This document shows, piece after piece, positions 49,135 through 57,433 of a stretch of 64,000 bases of DNA. The stretch is from CAIKHN01 sp964394565 (GTDB taxonomy: Bacteria; Patescibacteriota; Patescibacteriia; UBA9934). Where the stretch lies: the NCBI GenBank assembly GCA_964394565.1, contig CAYMYA010000002.1, positions 1-64,000 of the forward strand, in the 5' to 3' direction. The notes beneath the pieces are model-generated. The model searched no databases. It was not told the origin of the DNA and saw nothing but the letters and a program-made list of their open reading frames with translations. A program made the position numbers and the translations under genes. Within the stretch, counting starts at the first letter, position 1, and each line of letters begins with the position of its first letter.

Positions 49135-49680
49135 ATGGCAAAACAAACCGCCAATTACGGCCGACGTTGGTACGTCATTCACACCTATTCCGGATACGAA
49201 GAAAGTGTCGTGGAAGCACTCACCCAGCGTATCGCTACCATGGACATGGAGGAGAAAATCTTCGCTGTCCTCGTGCCCAAGGAAAAGAAGATTAAGATCA
49301 AAAACGGTGCGCGAAAGGTGGTGGAAGAAAAAATCTTCCCTGGCTACGTGCTCGTGGAAATGATCGTGACGGATGATTCCTGGTACGTGGTGCGCAACAC
49401 ACCAAACGTCACCGGATTCATCGGAACAGGAAATACCCCGACCCCGATTCCGCAAGAACAGGTTGATGCGCTTATGAAGCGCGTAGGTGTTTCCGAGCCA
49501 GAATTCAAGCTCGACGTCGGCAAGGGTGCGCTCGTTGCCATCACCGACGGCCCATTCAAGGGCCAGCAGGGCAAGGTGGACGACGTGGACGAAAGCCGCG
49601 GCAAAGTGAAAGTCATGGTCTCCATGTTCGGCCGCGAAACTCCCCTCGAACTCGACTTTTTGCAGATCAAGAAAGTGTAA
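49135..49680 (+). CDS. nusG: Transcription termination/antitermination protein NusG
   Basis: NusG binds RNA polymerase and links it to Rho or the ribosome. The NGN domain shows RRWYVIHTYSGYEESVVEAL, KKIKIKNGARKVVEEKIFPGYVLVEM and WYVVRNTPNVTGFIG. The KOW domain GPFKGQQGKVDDVDESRGKVKVMVSMFGRETPLELDF closes the 181-residue protein. The length and order are normal. A GC-rich terminator-like hairpin follows, so rplKA may have a separate promoter. Confidence 0.98.
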   Translation: MAKQTANYGRRWYVIHTYSGYEESVVEALTQRIATMDMEEKIFAVLVPKEKKIKIKNGARKVVEEKIFPGYVLVEMIVTDDSWYVVRNTPNVTGFIGTGNTPTPIPQEQVDALMKRVGVSEPEFKLDVGKGALVAITDGPFKGQQGKVDDVDESRGKVKVMVSMFGRETPLELDFLQIKKV

Positions 49681-49687
49681 GGTACAG

Positions 49688-49711
49688 CGCCGACCCCCTC
49701 CAGGGTCGGCG
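49688..49711 (+). terminator. Hairpin after nusG
   Basis: CGCCGACCC and GGGTCGGCG form a perfect 9-bp stem with a 6-base loop, seven bases past the stop. The T-run is weak (TTCACGCTTTATT). Confidence 0.6.
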
Positions 49712-49722
49712 TTCACGCTTTA

Positions 49723-49751
49723 TTGACTATTTTCGCCAATCCTGGCACAAT
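49723..49751 (+). promoter_or_regulatory. rplK promoter
   Basis: TTGACT and CACAAT are 17 bases apart, leaving a leader of about 190 bases before rplK. Confidence 0.5.
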
Positions 49752-49837
49752 CTTCGCACTAAATAACGATGTGGTCGCTTGGGTGAATTCCCAGGAATCC
49801 ACTGTAAATAATCTTTGAAACTTGTTTATTTGTGGCC

Positions 49838-49925
49838 AGTTTCGATGAAGGGTGAGGAAAGCTCGCGAGACGTACTTCATGGTACGTTGAGCGAGTTTCC
49901 GATGGCCTGAGTCGAAAATGGACCG
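49838..49925 (+). promoter_or_regulatory. Structured rplK-rplA leader hairpin
   Basis: Three nested helices are seen. CCA-TTTCGA pairs with TCGAAA-TGG, GGAAA-CTCGC with GCGAGTTTCC, and ACGTAC with GTACGT around TTCATG. The whole forms one long imperfect hairpin that ends about 25 bases before the rplK ATG. In other bacteria L1 represses its own operon by binding an mRNA mimic of its rRNA site; this element is a candidate for that, by position only. Confidence 0.55.
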
Positions 49926-49948
49926 AAGAAACGGGTTTCAACTATCGT

Positions 49949-50374
49949 ATGGCCAAAAAGATCAAGGCCGTCATCAAGGTGCAATCAATCGGTGGGAAGG
50001 CAACTCCAGCCCCACCACTTGGTCCAGCACTCGGTGCACAAGGCGTGAACATTCAGCAATTCGTTTCTGAATTCAACGCGCAAACACAAGACCGCGTTGG
50101 GGAAACTGTTCCGGCAATTATCACCATTTACGAAGATCGTACCTTCAGTTTCATTCTGAAGACTGCTCCAGCGGCCGATCTCGTCAAAAAAGAAATTGGC
50201 ATCACCACAGGTTCTGGAAAGCCATTGACGGAAAAGGTCGGAAAAATCACGAAAGCACAGTTACGCAAGGTGGCTGAAAAGAAAATGCCTGACTTGAACA
50301 CAAAGGACATCGACGCCGCAATGCGCATCATCGCGGGGACGTGCCGACAAATGGGCGTTGACGTCATTGAATAA
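49949..50374 (+). CDS. rplK: 50S ribosomal protein L11
   Basis: L11 forms the base of the GTPase-associated stalk. The protein reads IKAVIKVQSIGGKATPAPPLGPALGAQGVNIQQF, then FILKTAPAADLVKKEIGI and the C-terminal RNA-binding MPDLNTKDIDAAMRIIAGTCRQMGV. The length of 141 residues is normal. It follows a long structured leader and precedes rplA by 56 bases. Confidence 0.98.
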   Translation: MAKKIKAVIKVQSIGGKATPAPPLGPALGAQGVNIQQFVSEFNAQTQDRVGETVPAIITIYEDRTFSFILKTAPAADLVKKEIGITTGSGKPLTEKVGKITKAQLRKVAEKKMPDLNTKDIDAAMRIIAGTCRQMGVDVIE

Positions 50375-50430
50375 ATTATTCGTGGGAGGTACCGAAATTC
50401 GGTGCCGTAAAGACCACTAACCACTACACT

Positions 50431-51117
50431 ATGACTGGTAAGCGCATGATTGCTGCGAAGACAGGAATCGATAAGAAAAAGACGTACACTGTTGAAGAAG
50501 CGGTTGCACTCATGAAGGGCGCAGCAAAAGCAAAATTCGACGAAACCGTTGAGCTCCACTTCTCACTCGGCATTGACCCAAAACAAGGTGATCAACAACT
50601 CCGTGGCACCGTCACTATGCCGCACGGCACTGGAAAAACGAAACGCGTGATCGCCTTCGTTGATACAAATAACGAAGCGGCAGCGAAAGCTGCGGGCGCG
50701 GATATTATTGGAACAGAAGAGGTTTTGGATACCATTGTTCGTACGGGAAAAATTGATTTCGACGTTGCCGTTGCAGTGCCGGCGATGATGCCGAAGCTCG
50801 CAAAAGCCGCAAAGGTTCTCGGGCCTCGCGGACTCATGCCAAACCCAAAGACGGATACCGTCGGCCCAAACATCGCAAAGATGGTTGAGGAACAAAAGGG
50901 TGGGAAAATCTCATTCAAAAACGACAACACTGCAAACGTGCACATGATTGTTGGGAAAGCATCGTTCAGTCCAGAGCAATTGATCGCGAACGTGAAGGTT
51001 GCAACAGATGCCATTCGCAAGGTAAAACCAGCGTCATCCAAAGGCATTTACCTCAAGTCCGCCACCATGACATCTACCATGGGTCCAGCAATTCGCTTCG
51101 ACGCAAACGCTGTGTAA
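50431..51117 (+). CDS. rplA: 50S ribosomal protein L1
   Basis: L1 forms the mobile stalk by the E site and often represses its own operon. The protein shows TVEEAVALMKGAAKAKFDETVELHFSLGIDPK, AKVLGPRGLMPNPKTDTVGPN and the end LKSATMTSTMGPAIRFD. The length of 228 residues is normal. L1 is known to be absent from part of the Patescibacteria, so its presence narrows the lineage. A terminator follows. Confidence 0.98.
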   Translation: MTGKRMIAAKTGIDKKKTYTVEEAVALMKGAAKAKFDETVELHFSLGIDPKQGDQQLRGTVTMPHGTGKTKRVIAFVDTNNEAAAKAAGADIIGTEEVLDTIVRTGKIDFDVAVAVPAMMPKLAKAAKVLGPRGLMPNPKTDTVGPNIAKMVEEQKGGKISFKNDNTANVHMIVGKASFSPEQLIANVKVATDAIRKVKPASSKGIYLKSATMTSTMGPAIRFDANAV

Positions 51118-51152
51118 GTCACTCTACATTGCATACATTCACAACAGCATCA

Positions 51153-51176
51153 GTCCCTCTCCCACGAGGGACTTTT
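51153..51176 (+). terminator. rplKA terminator
   Basis: GTCCCTC and GAGGGAC form a 7-bp stem with a 6-base loop followed by TTTT. Confidence 0.8.
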
Positions 51177-51207
51177 GCTTCACATTTTTTCATACTAACA
51201 CGCCCCT

Positions 51208-51681
51208 ATGTCTCTTCACCTCATACCTGGTTTTAAACAATCGCCTTCGTTTTGTGGGCCAGTATGTTTAAAAATGATTCTCCATTATTACGGCATCGAC
51301 GCATCTGAAGAGGATATTGGTCGCGTCGCAAAAACAACAGTCGAACACGGCACCACGAACGATAATCTCCTCATCGCAGCACGATCATACGGTCTAGACG
51401 GCGTGTGGCACAAAGAAGCAACGCTCGCAGATTTATGTACACACGTTGCACAAAATATTCCCGTCATCGTAGAATGGTTTTCCACAAATCAAGTGCATTA
51501 TTCCATCGTCGTTGGTGCAGACGAAGATCAGATTGTCCTCCTTAATCCAGAACACGGGGAACAAGAATCATTCACTCACGAAGAATTCATGAGTGTTTGG
51601 TTTTCATTCTCTGGCCCATTCATCAAAACGCAACGCGATGTGCAATTGCGGTGGATGTTGCCGCTCACAAAGGCGAGGTAA
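51208..51681 (+). CDS. C39-like papain-fold cysteine peptidase domain protein
   Basis: The 157-residue protein is a single domain of the C39 type. The Cys is in KQSPSFCGPVCLKMILHYYG (preceded by the oxyanion Gln), and the His in NQVHYSIVVGADEDQIVLLNPEHGE. The residue after is Asn in LNP, as in the D/N position of the triad. C39 peptidases cut double-Gly leader peptides or act as free domains on the surface. No transporter domain, signal peptide or bacteriocin gene is near, so the substrate is unknown. Confidence 0.8.
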   Translation: MSLHLIPGFKQSPSFCGPVCLKMILHYYGIDASEEDIGRVAKTTVEHGTTNDNLLIAARSYGLDGVWHKEATLADLCTHVAQNIPVIVEWFSTNQVHYSIVVGADEDQIVLLNPEHGEQESFTHEEFMSVWFSFSGPFIKTQRDVQLRWMLPLTKAR

Positions 51682-51706
51682 ATTCAGACGCAAATGAAAA
51701 ATCTGA

Positions 51707-51740
51707 AAGTAAAAACCCTCGCATCCGGGGGTTTTTACTT
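51707..51740 (+). terminator. Terminator after the C39-like gene
   Basis: AAGTAAAAACCC and GGGTTTTTACTT pair in a stem of about 12 bp, with T's in the 3' arm. Confidence 0.75.
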
Positions 51741-51791
51741 GTCCACACGCTGAGTACTTTCCCTAGAGATTACCGGCTAAGATGTGGCCAT

Positions 51792-52376
51792 ATGTCATCT
51801 TACGATCCCTTTGGCCCCGGCTCCAGTCGCGAAAAGCGTTTTATCCCGGACCAAGCAAAACTCAAAATTCTCGTCGAAAGCTTAAAGGCGCTTGGCATGC
51901 GGGTGGTACTCACCCAAGGGGTGTACGACCTTATTCATGAAGGCCATGCCGCGTATTTGGAGAAGGCAAAATCCTACGGCGATATTCTCATCGTTGGTAT
52001 TGATTCAGACGAGCTCACAAAGCTCAGAAAAGGCCCGCGCCGCCCTATCGTTCCGCAAAACGAACGCATCAACATGCTTCTTCACCTAAGACACGTTGAT
52101 CTCGTCACCATAAAAGAAGCACATCACGGCATTGGCGATATTATTGAGATTGTCAAACCAGACGTCATGGTGTTTTCTGCATCAACCAAGGAGGTTACAC
52201 CAACAGATATTCAAGGCTACGAACAATACTGCGGAGAAATCGTTGTCCTTCAGCCACAAGCTGCTACTACCACCACTGCTCGCGTACGAAATCTCACCAT
52301 TGAAGGCGCGGAAAATCTCGCAAAAGAAGTGAACGAACTTATTTCTACCTTTCTCGACCAAATCAAAACCGGATAG
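51792..52376 (+). CDS. Cytidylyltransferase-like nucleotidyltransferase (RfaE/HldE type)
   Basis: The 194-residue protein has the HxGH nucleotidyltransferase pattern in VVLTQGVYDLIHEGHAAYLEKAKSYGDILIVGIDSDE. RKGPRRPIVPQNERINML (the ISSTxxR region replaced) and DVMVFSASTKEVTP follow. This order resembles the HldE/RfaE C-terminal domain that joins a sugar phosphate or similar substrate to a nucleotide. The start is the ATG after the terminator, not the longer frame through it. It is five bases from a gene whose N-terminus looks like a degenerate version of this fold. Confidence 0.82.
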   Translation: MSSYDPFGPGSSREKRFIPDQAKLKILVESLKALGMRVVLTQGVYDLIHEGHAAYLEKAKSYGDILIVGIDSDELTKLRKGPRRPIVPQNERINMLLHLRHVDLVTIKEAHHGIGDIIEIVKPDVMVFSASTKEVTPTDIQGYEQYCGEIVVLQPQAATTTTARVRNLTIEGAENLAKEVNELISTFLDQIKTG

Positions 52377-52380
52377 CCCT

Positions 52381-53226
52381 ATGATTCTCGCGTTCGTTCC
52401 GGTCATTCACCAAGGATACATTAACTTTTTCGCAAAACACCCCGGAGAAATCGGGATCTTCGGCAGCGACGTGATCGCAGACTTTACATCTCTCACCCGC
52501 GACTGCCGCACCGTGAACCCTGGACTCATGAAACGCACCATTGAATCACTTCATCTCTTTAGTACCGTACGCGTGCTCTCAAAAGAAGGAATTGCCCAAC
52601 TCGCACGCACACAAACACCCATCGTCATGCCGGATGAAGACGTGTCCCGAGCGATAGTGGAACGCTATACCATCCAACATGTCACGTTCGACTCGGTATT
52701 TCTGCGTTGGGATAAAATCATCACCACGCAAGAACATATCGTAGCACCCCACCACGTTATTCTGCGCGATGAGTTTTCGCAATCCATGATGTACATTGCG
52801 CTTGCGGAATCGCAAAAAAGCGCAGACTGGTGGCGCCGCATTGGCACGGCAATCGTGCGTGACGGAAACATTCTTGCACTCGCTCATAACCGCCATTTGC
52901 CAACAGATTTCCACCTTGCGGCGCTGGGGGATCCACGATCGAACTTCGATGCCGGAGAACGGATTGATCTGTCTACCGCAATCCATGCTGAAGCGCTCGC
53001 CGTGGCACAAAGCGCGAAACTTGGCGTTTCCCTTGCGGGCGCCGACCTCTTTGTGGTGACCTTCCCATGCCCAAACTGTGCACGGCTCATTGCGGAAGCT
53101 GGAATAAAGCGCGTGTATTATGCTAAAGGCTATTCGCTCCTAGACGCAGAACGCATTCTCAACGCGTACGGCATCGACATCGCGCTCGTCGATCTCGAGC
53201 CCTCCCCCGCTACCCCAAACGCGTGA
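52381..53226 (+). CDS. dCMP deaminase-like protein with degenerate nucleotidyltransferase N-terminus
   Basis: The C-terminal 150 residues hold the cytidine/dCMP deaminase zinc site: STAIHAEALAVAQSAKLG (HAE) and VVTFPCPNCARLIAEAGIKRVYYAKGY (PCxxC). It would convert dCMP to dUMP for the TS gene nearby. The N-terminal 130 residues (AFVPVIHQGYINFFAKHPGEIGIFG) look like a nucleotidyltransferase fold in which HxGH has become HQGY, so activity there is doubtful. The fused form is unusual. The 3' end overlaps the convergent HIT gene by 17 bases. Confidence 0.75.
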   Translation: MILAFVPVIHQGYINFFAKHPGEIGIFGSDVIADFTSLTRDCRTVNPGLMKRTIESLHLFSTVRVLSKEGIAQLARTQTPIVMPDEDVSRAIVERYTIQHVTFDSVFLRWDKIITTQEHIVAPHHVILRDEFSQSMMYIALAESQKSADWWRRIGTAIVRDGNILALAHNRHLPTDFHLAALGDPRSNFDAGERIDLSTAIHAEALAVAQSAKLGVSLAGADLFVVTFPCPNCARLIAEAGIKRVYYAKGYSLLDAERILNAYGIDIALVDLEPSPATPNA

Positions 53227-53653
53227 TAACTCCCACCTTCGGGTTATATGCCACATCGTCAGGATCTGACTGTAACAGCTGGCAATGCAAGTGCGAAACG
53301 GTCGACCCTGTAAAACGCATATCACCGAAACGCATAAAGAACGATCCCGCTGGCATATGCAACGATTCTGCAAGATCATGCAGAATTTCTCCAAGCTCCG
53401 TCCATGCTTCAGGGGAAAGATTCCCGACGTGCTCAATATGCTCACGGTGAATGAGGAGCTTATGGTGCTTCGTGGCGTGGTACGGAAACTGATTATCCGT
53501 CACAATCCAATACCGTCGTACGTCCATGGACTTTTTATGAAATTGCTCAAGGTGCTCCGGGCAGAAGGGACAAATGCGCTTCTCGGCAATTGCGGCAATC
53601 ACCTGATCGTACCCCCCGGGGCGCGAATTCTGCTGATTCACGAAATTCTGCAT
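53210..53653 (-). CDS. HIT family protein
   Basis: The 147-residue protein has ICPFCPEHLEQF near its start, HKLLIHREHIEHVGNLS and the triad region TVSHLHCQLLQSD. The motif is HxHxQ, the GalT/Ap4A-phosphorylase variant of the histidine triad. Such enzymes act on nucleoside phosphates. It starts three bases from the DHFR-TS gene's stop and is probably in its transcript, which fits nucleotide metabolism. Confidence 0.82.
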   Translation of the reverse strand: MQNFVNQQNSRPGGYDQVIAAIAEKRICPFCPEHLEQFHKKSMDVRRYWIVTDNQFPYHATKHHKLLIHREHIEHVGNLSPEAWTELGEILHDLAESLHMPAGSFFMRFGDMRFTGSTVSHLHCQLLQSDPDDVAYNPKVGVITRLG

Positions 53654-53655
53654 AG

Positions 53656-55056
53656 TTATACTGGCGTCGGGATCACCATTGCATCGTGCGGGGTGTAATC
53701 CGCAACAGTGAAATGCTCCGGGCGGAAATCGAGGAGATCATTCACCGTAGAATCCATGTACATCGTTGGGAACACTTTCGGCTCACGCTCCAAGATCTGC
53801 TTCACATGCTCAAATTGGCTTTCGTAAATGTGCGCGTCCGAAATTGTGTAAACAAGTTCTTTTGGTGTGTACCCTGTAACTTGTGCGATCATCATCGTGA
53901 ACGCGGCGTATTGGATCATGTTGAACACTACGCCAACCGGAATATCACCGCTCCGCTGGAAATGGTGGACGGAAAGCTGCTTTGTTTCTGGGAACACGAG
54001 GATGTGCAAATACCCATGACATGGCGCAACCACCACCTTGCGCGGCGGAATGCCTGAGTGTTGAAGCGTGTACTGCGGAATCCACGGAGAAATAATATGT
54101 GTACGCAAATTTGGCCGTTCTTTGATTTGCTTTACGACGTGTTCAATTTGGTTAAAGGGCTCACCCTCTGCCGTTGGAAACGCAGCCCATGCTGGCCCAT
54201 AGCTTCCTGGTCCTAAATCGCCCTCCGGCAACCCGAAAATATCGCAGCGCTCTTTCGTGACCCATTTCTTCCACCACGCACAACCAAACGCTTTTAATTC
54301 ATCTTGCGTTCGTGCACCATGAAGAAATGCAACATGCTCACCAAGCGCACCGGTCATGAACCGACCAGAAAGATCGCGTTCTGTAATCATTGGAAACCCA
54401 TTCGTGAGATCAAAATGCATTTGCGCGCCAAGAATCATACGAGACCCCTCGCCCTGAATCGGTTTCACGTCTACCCCTTCCTCTAAAATCTTTTTGAGCA
54501 AATTATGATACTGCCAATCCACTGTCCGCTCCGCAACCGGTTTCATAAACGAACGCTGCACGCGATAATGCAACAACACGCTCCGCGCATTCAAGGCTCG
54601 TGTTTCCACCAATTCCAAATTCACCCGCGCGAACTTTTCTCCCAATGGAACACCGTTCCCGAATAAAAATGGTTCGAGCGTCAGGAACACGTCGTCGACC
54701 ATTCCGGCATCTAAAAACTGACTATATACCGATGCACCGCCACCAAGCACAACCGTTTCCACGCCTTCTGCCGCGAGCCGCTTCATGAGATCTTTCGGAG
54801 ACTCGTTCGTAAACTCCACCCCGTCAATGGGCTGCACGGCATCAGGGCGCGAGGTCAACACGATCACGCGACGGTCTTTCAACCCCTTACCAATCGTCAT
54901 AAACGTGGTGCTGCCCATAATAACAACGCCAGCCTCCTTCGTCTTTTGCACAAAAAATTGTGTATCTTCAGCGCTTGTCCAGTCGAGCGACGATTGCTCT
55001 TTCCGCTCCGCAATTTTTCCGTCCGCAGATATTGCGGCAATGAGCCAGATTTTCAT
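53656..55056 (-). CDS. Dihydrofolate reductase-thymidylate synthase fusion
   Basis: Residues 1-190 form a DHFR domain of the RibD C-terminal type: KIWLIAAISADGKIAERKEQ, VVIMGSTTFMTIGKGLKDRRVIVLTS and VLGGGASVYSQFLDAG. Residues about 200-466 form thymidylate synthase with EGSRMILGAQMHFDL, LGPGSYGPAW, the catalytic Cys in VVVAPCHGYLHILVF and HHFQRSGDIPVGVVFNM. The usual QRSxD keeps R and D, with Gly between. The joined enzyme makes dTMP and recycles dihydrofolate. The order is as in protists and plants, but each part is bacterial in type. I chose MKIWLIA; a longer frame reaches an unlikely N-terminus. Confidence 0.9.
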   Translation of the reverse strand: MKIWLIAAISADGKIAERKEQSSLDWTSAEDTQFFVQKTKEAGVVIMGSTTFMTIGKGLKDRRVIVLTSRPDAVQPIDGVEFTNESPKDLMKRLAAEGVETVVLGGGASVYSQFLDAGMVDDVFLTLEPFLFGNGVPLGEKFARVNLELVETRALNARSVLLHYRVQRSFMKPVAERTVDWQYHNLLKKILEEGVDVKPIQGEGSRMILGAQMHFDLTNGFPMITERDLSGRFMTGALGEHVAFLHGARTQDELKAFGCAWWKKWVTKERCDIFGLPEGDLGPGSYGPAWAAFPTAEGEPFNQIEHVVKQIKERPNLRTHIISPWIPQYTLQHSGIPPRKVVVAPCHGYLHILVFPETKQLSVHHFQRSGDIPVGVVFNMIQYAAFTMMIAQVTGYTPKELVYTISDAHIYESQFEHVKQILEREPKVFPTMYMDSTVNDLLDFRPEHFTVADYTPHDAMVIPTPV

Positions 55057-55303
55057 AGGTATTCGGATGGTATCAGCAGCACCAAGAAGCACCAATCTTC
55101 CATGTGGATAGAAAAAATGAAGAAAAAATTCACGTAGCCAAGCATGGAGGCTACGCGAATCTCTGTGACGAAGCGAAACCTCGCCTGTCATGCAAAGCAC
55201 TCTACACGAGAATTTTTCCTGATCAATTTTTTTCTGGGGATAAGGAACAAAACGTGGATAAGTTCTCGAAAAGAATGGGGAACTCCGGTACCCTCGAACC
55301 ACT

Positions 55304-55729
55304 ATGGACATTTCCATTCGCCGTATCTCCCCAACCGCTCCCTTCCCCCAATATCACACACCCGGTGCTGCGGCATTCGACCTCGCAGTGATTGAAGGAA
55401 AAACATTACAATCAAACGAGCGAGCGCTCTTTGCGACTGGCCTCGTCATCAAGGTTCCGGAAGATCATGTGCTCATTCTTGCGCCACGTTCGAGCAATGC
55501 AAAAAAAGGCATTCGCCTCAGTAACGGCATTGGTGTGATTGACAGCGATTATTGTGGTCCAACGGATGAACTCAAGCTCGCGTTGCATAACATTGGCAGT
55601 GCGCCGTATACCGTAGAAGCCGGGGAGCGTATTGCTCAAGGGCTTTTTATCCCAATTTCTCGCGCGACATTCCTTGAACCTGCCGTATGGGAAGAAAAGG
55701 ATCGCGGCGGCTTTGGAACAACGGGATAA
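55304..55729 (+). CDS. dut: Deoxyuridine triphosphatase
   Basis: Dut hydrolyses dUTP to dUMP, giving the substrate of thymidylate synthase. All five motifs are present: GAAAFDLAV, APRSSNAKKGI, GIGVIDSDYCGPTDELKLAL, AGERIAQGLF and the C-terminal RGGFGTTG. The length of 141 residues is normal. It is divergent from the DHFR-TS gene, with about 250 bases between them that hold a GTAGCC/GGCTAC hairpin and no further gene I can support. Confidence 0.94.
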   Translation: MDISIRRISPTAPFPQYHTPGAAAFDLAVIEGKTLQSNERALFATGLVIKVPEDHVLILAPRSSNAKKGIRLSNGIGVIDSDYCGPTDELKLALHNIGSAPYTVEAGERIAQGLFIPISRATFLEPAVWEEKDRGGFGTTG

Positions 55730-55792
55730 CTCATCCTTCACCCGTCCAGCAGAGTTTTCCTGTATACTTCACCACAATTGAAATCAACCATT

Positions 55793-56677
55793 ATGGCAAA
55801 CATCATCACCCTTGGGCTCCTCATCGATAAAACCGTTGAGCATTACCATACCCATTTCAAAGAACTTGTCGGGATCACACTGTGGCTCATTGTTGGGGCG
55901 TCGCCATTTCTTTTTTCTGGATATATTGCACCGGCTGGAGTAGATACCACCACACCAACCCACGAAATTCTCTTATATTTGGGCGTGAATCTTGTCGGTC
56001 TCATCACGACCACGATCACCAGCCTGTGGATTGCAGCGTGCTTAATGCTCACGATTCATGCTCGAGCTCAGGGCACAGTACCAGACCACGTTGCCCTCGG
56101 AAAACGCGCCTGGAAATTTGCTCCATCGCTTTTCGTGTTTTCACTGCTCTTTTCTGCAGCGCTCCTCCTTACCGTCATCACGCTCTTTTTACCTGGAGTC
56201 ATTCTCCTCATGACGAATACTGCGGACGGGAGCGCTGGAACTATCCTTGGCCTCGGTGGGGTGTTCCTGCTGTTTACTGGCGCAATTGCCGCACTCTACG
56301 TCATGTTCCGATACAGCATCGAACTCGCCTTTGCCCAATTCTCCATAGTTCTCGAACAGCCGGCGAAATTTTCGCTTCGGACCATGTGGCAGGCAGCACA
56401 ATCATCACGCACTCGCGTTCGGGGCTCATGGTGGGCGGTCGCACTACGCCTCGTTGTTCCAAATGCGATCATTTCGCTCATTGTCGTGTGCGTCTCCATG
56501 GGCATAAATTTTGCCACAACGCTCATGCTCACATTCGCGGCAGCATCACTTTCCGCGCTCGCAATTAAACTCATCGCTATTGTGCTCACGATGAGTATCT
56601 TCGTTGTCAATGCATTAGTCATGCCGCTCTATTCGCTCGCAACGTATTACCTCTATGACAGCGTCAAGCGAACATAA
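55793..56677 (+). CDS. Unknown polytopic membrane protein
   Basis: The 294-residue protein has six or seven transmembrane helices (LVGITLWLIVGASPFLFSGY, LGVNLVGLITTTITSLWI, LLFSAALLLTVITLFLPGVI and others), resembling the glycerophosphoryl diester phosphodiesterase-associated or YciC-like membrane domain. No active-site motif is seen. It overlaps the next membrane gene by 23 bases, so the two are likely translated together. I chose the ATG MANIITLG; a TTG 15 bases upstream is possible. Confidence 0.65.
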   Translation: MANIITLGLLIDKTVEHYHTHFKELVGITLWLIVGASPFLFSGYIAPAGVDTTTPTHEILLYLGVNLVGLITTTITSLWIAACLMLTIHARAQGTVPDHVALGKRAWKFAPSLFVFSLLFSAALLLTVITLFLPGVILLMTNTADGSAGTILGLGGVFLLFTGAIAALYVMFRYSIELAFAQFSIVLEQPAKFSLRTMWQAAQSSRTRVRGSWWAVALRLVVPNAIISLIVVCVSMGINFATTLMLTFAAASLSALAIKLIAIVLTMSIFVVNALVMPLYSLATYYLYDSVKRT

Positions 56678-57431
56678 TCCTAGCACAATATCTTCAGACA
56701 CTGGGCTCCCGAGCGCATGGGAAATCCTGCTGTACAGCCTTACACTCACCAAACGCTACGCGCAAGACATATACGGCTTTGCAGCATATTTACTCTTCCC
56801 TATTCTTTTAAGCTTCGGAACACAACACCTCACGGGAGCACTCGGCGAACTCTTCACGAGCATCGTGAGTCTCTTTTTTATTCTCACCGCGTGCTGGATT
56901 CACGCCACGATGATCATCACCGTCAGCATGCGCACAGCTAGCCCTCAAAAAGATCCTGATCCACGGAGCGTTGGGCTCTATGCAACATCTATCCTCGGCA
57001 CACTCACGCTCACCATGCTCCTTTCTTTCTTACTCCAAATTGCAGGGTATATTCTCATTATTCCTGGCATCATTGCCTCAGTGTTCTTCGCGTTCGCCGC
57101 ACAAGAAGTCGTGCTCCACGGTGCCGGCCCGCTCTCTGCTCTTGCAGCATCACGCGCGAAAGTTCAGCCACAATTCTTTCCCGTGTTCTGGAGACTTGCC
57201 TTCATATTTTTCACTATTATTGGCATATACCTGCTTTGCGTTGCCATCCTTCTCTCAGTTGCAAGTATCATTTCTGGTATAGAACCCATGGCTATTGCCC
57301 AAAATACTCCCGCATGGCTTGACGCAGTCATCACGGTGATGCAAATTGTCTTCCTCCCACCCCTCATTATTGGCCAGACGGTGCTCTACCTCTCTCTCAA
57401 CACAACACCCAAAGAATCCTTGCCGTCCTAG
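56655..57431 (+). CDS. Unknown polytopic membrane protein, paralog of preceding gene
   Basis: The 258-residue protein has about six transmembrane helices and shares the layout of the preceding gene: LFTSIVSLFFILTACWIHA, LLSFLLQIAGYILIIPGIIASVFFAF and a final pair. The segment LIIPGIIASVFFAFAAQEVV matches LFLPGVILLM...FAQFSIVL of its neighbour, so they may have arisen by duplication. The stop is two bases before gatB. Confidence 0.6.
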   Translation: MTASSEHNPSTISSDTGLPSAWEILLYSLTLTKRYAQDIYGFAAYLLFPILLSFGTQHLTGALGELFTSIVSLFFILTACWIHATMIITVSMRTASPQKDPDPRSVGLYATSILGTLTLTMLLSFLLQIAGYILIIPGIIASVFFAFAAQEVVLHGAGPLSALAASRAKVQPQFFPVFWRLAFIFFTIIGIYLLCVAILLSVASIISGIEPMAIAQNTPAWLDAVITVMQIVFLPPLIIGQTVLYLSLNTTPKESLPS

Positions 57432-57433
57432 CT

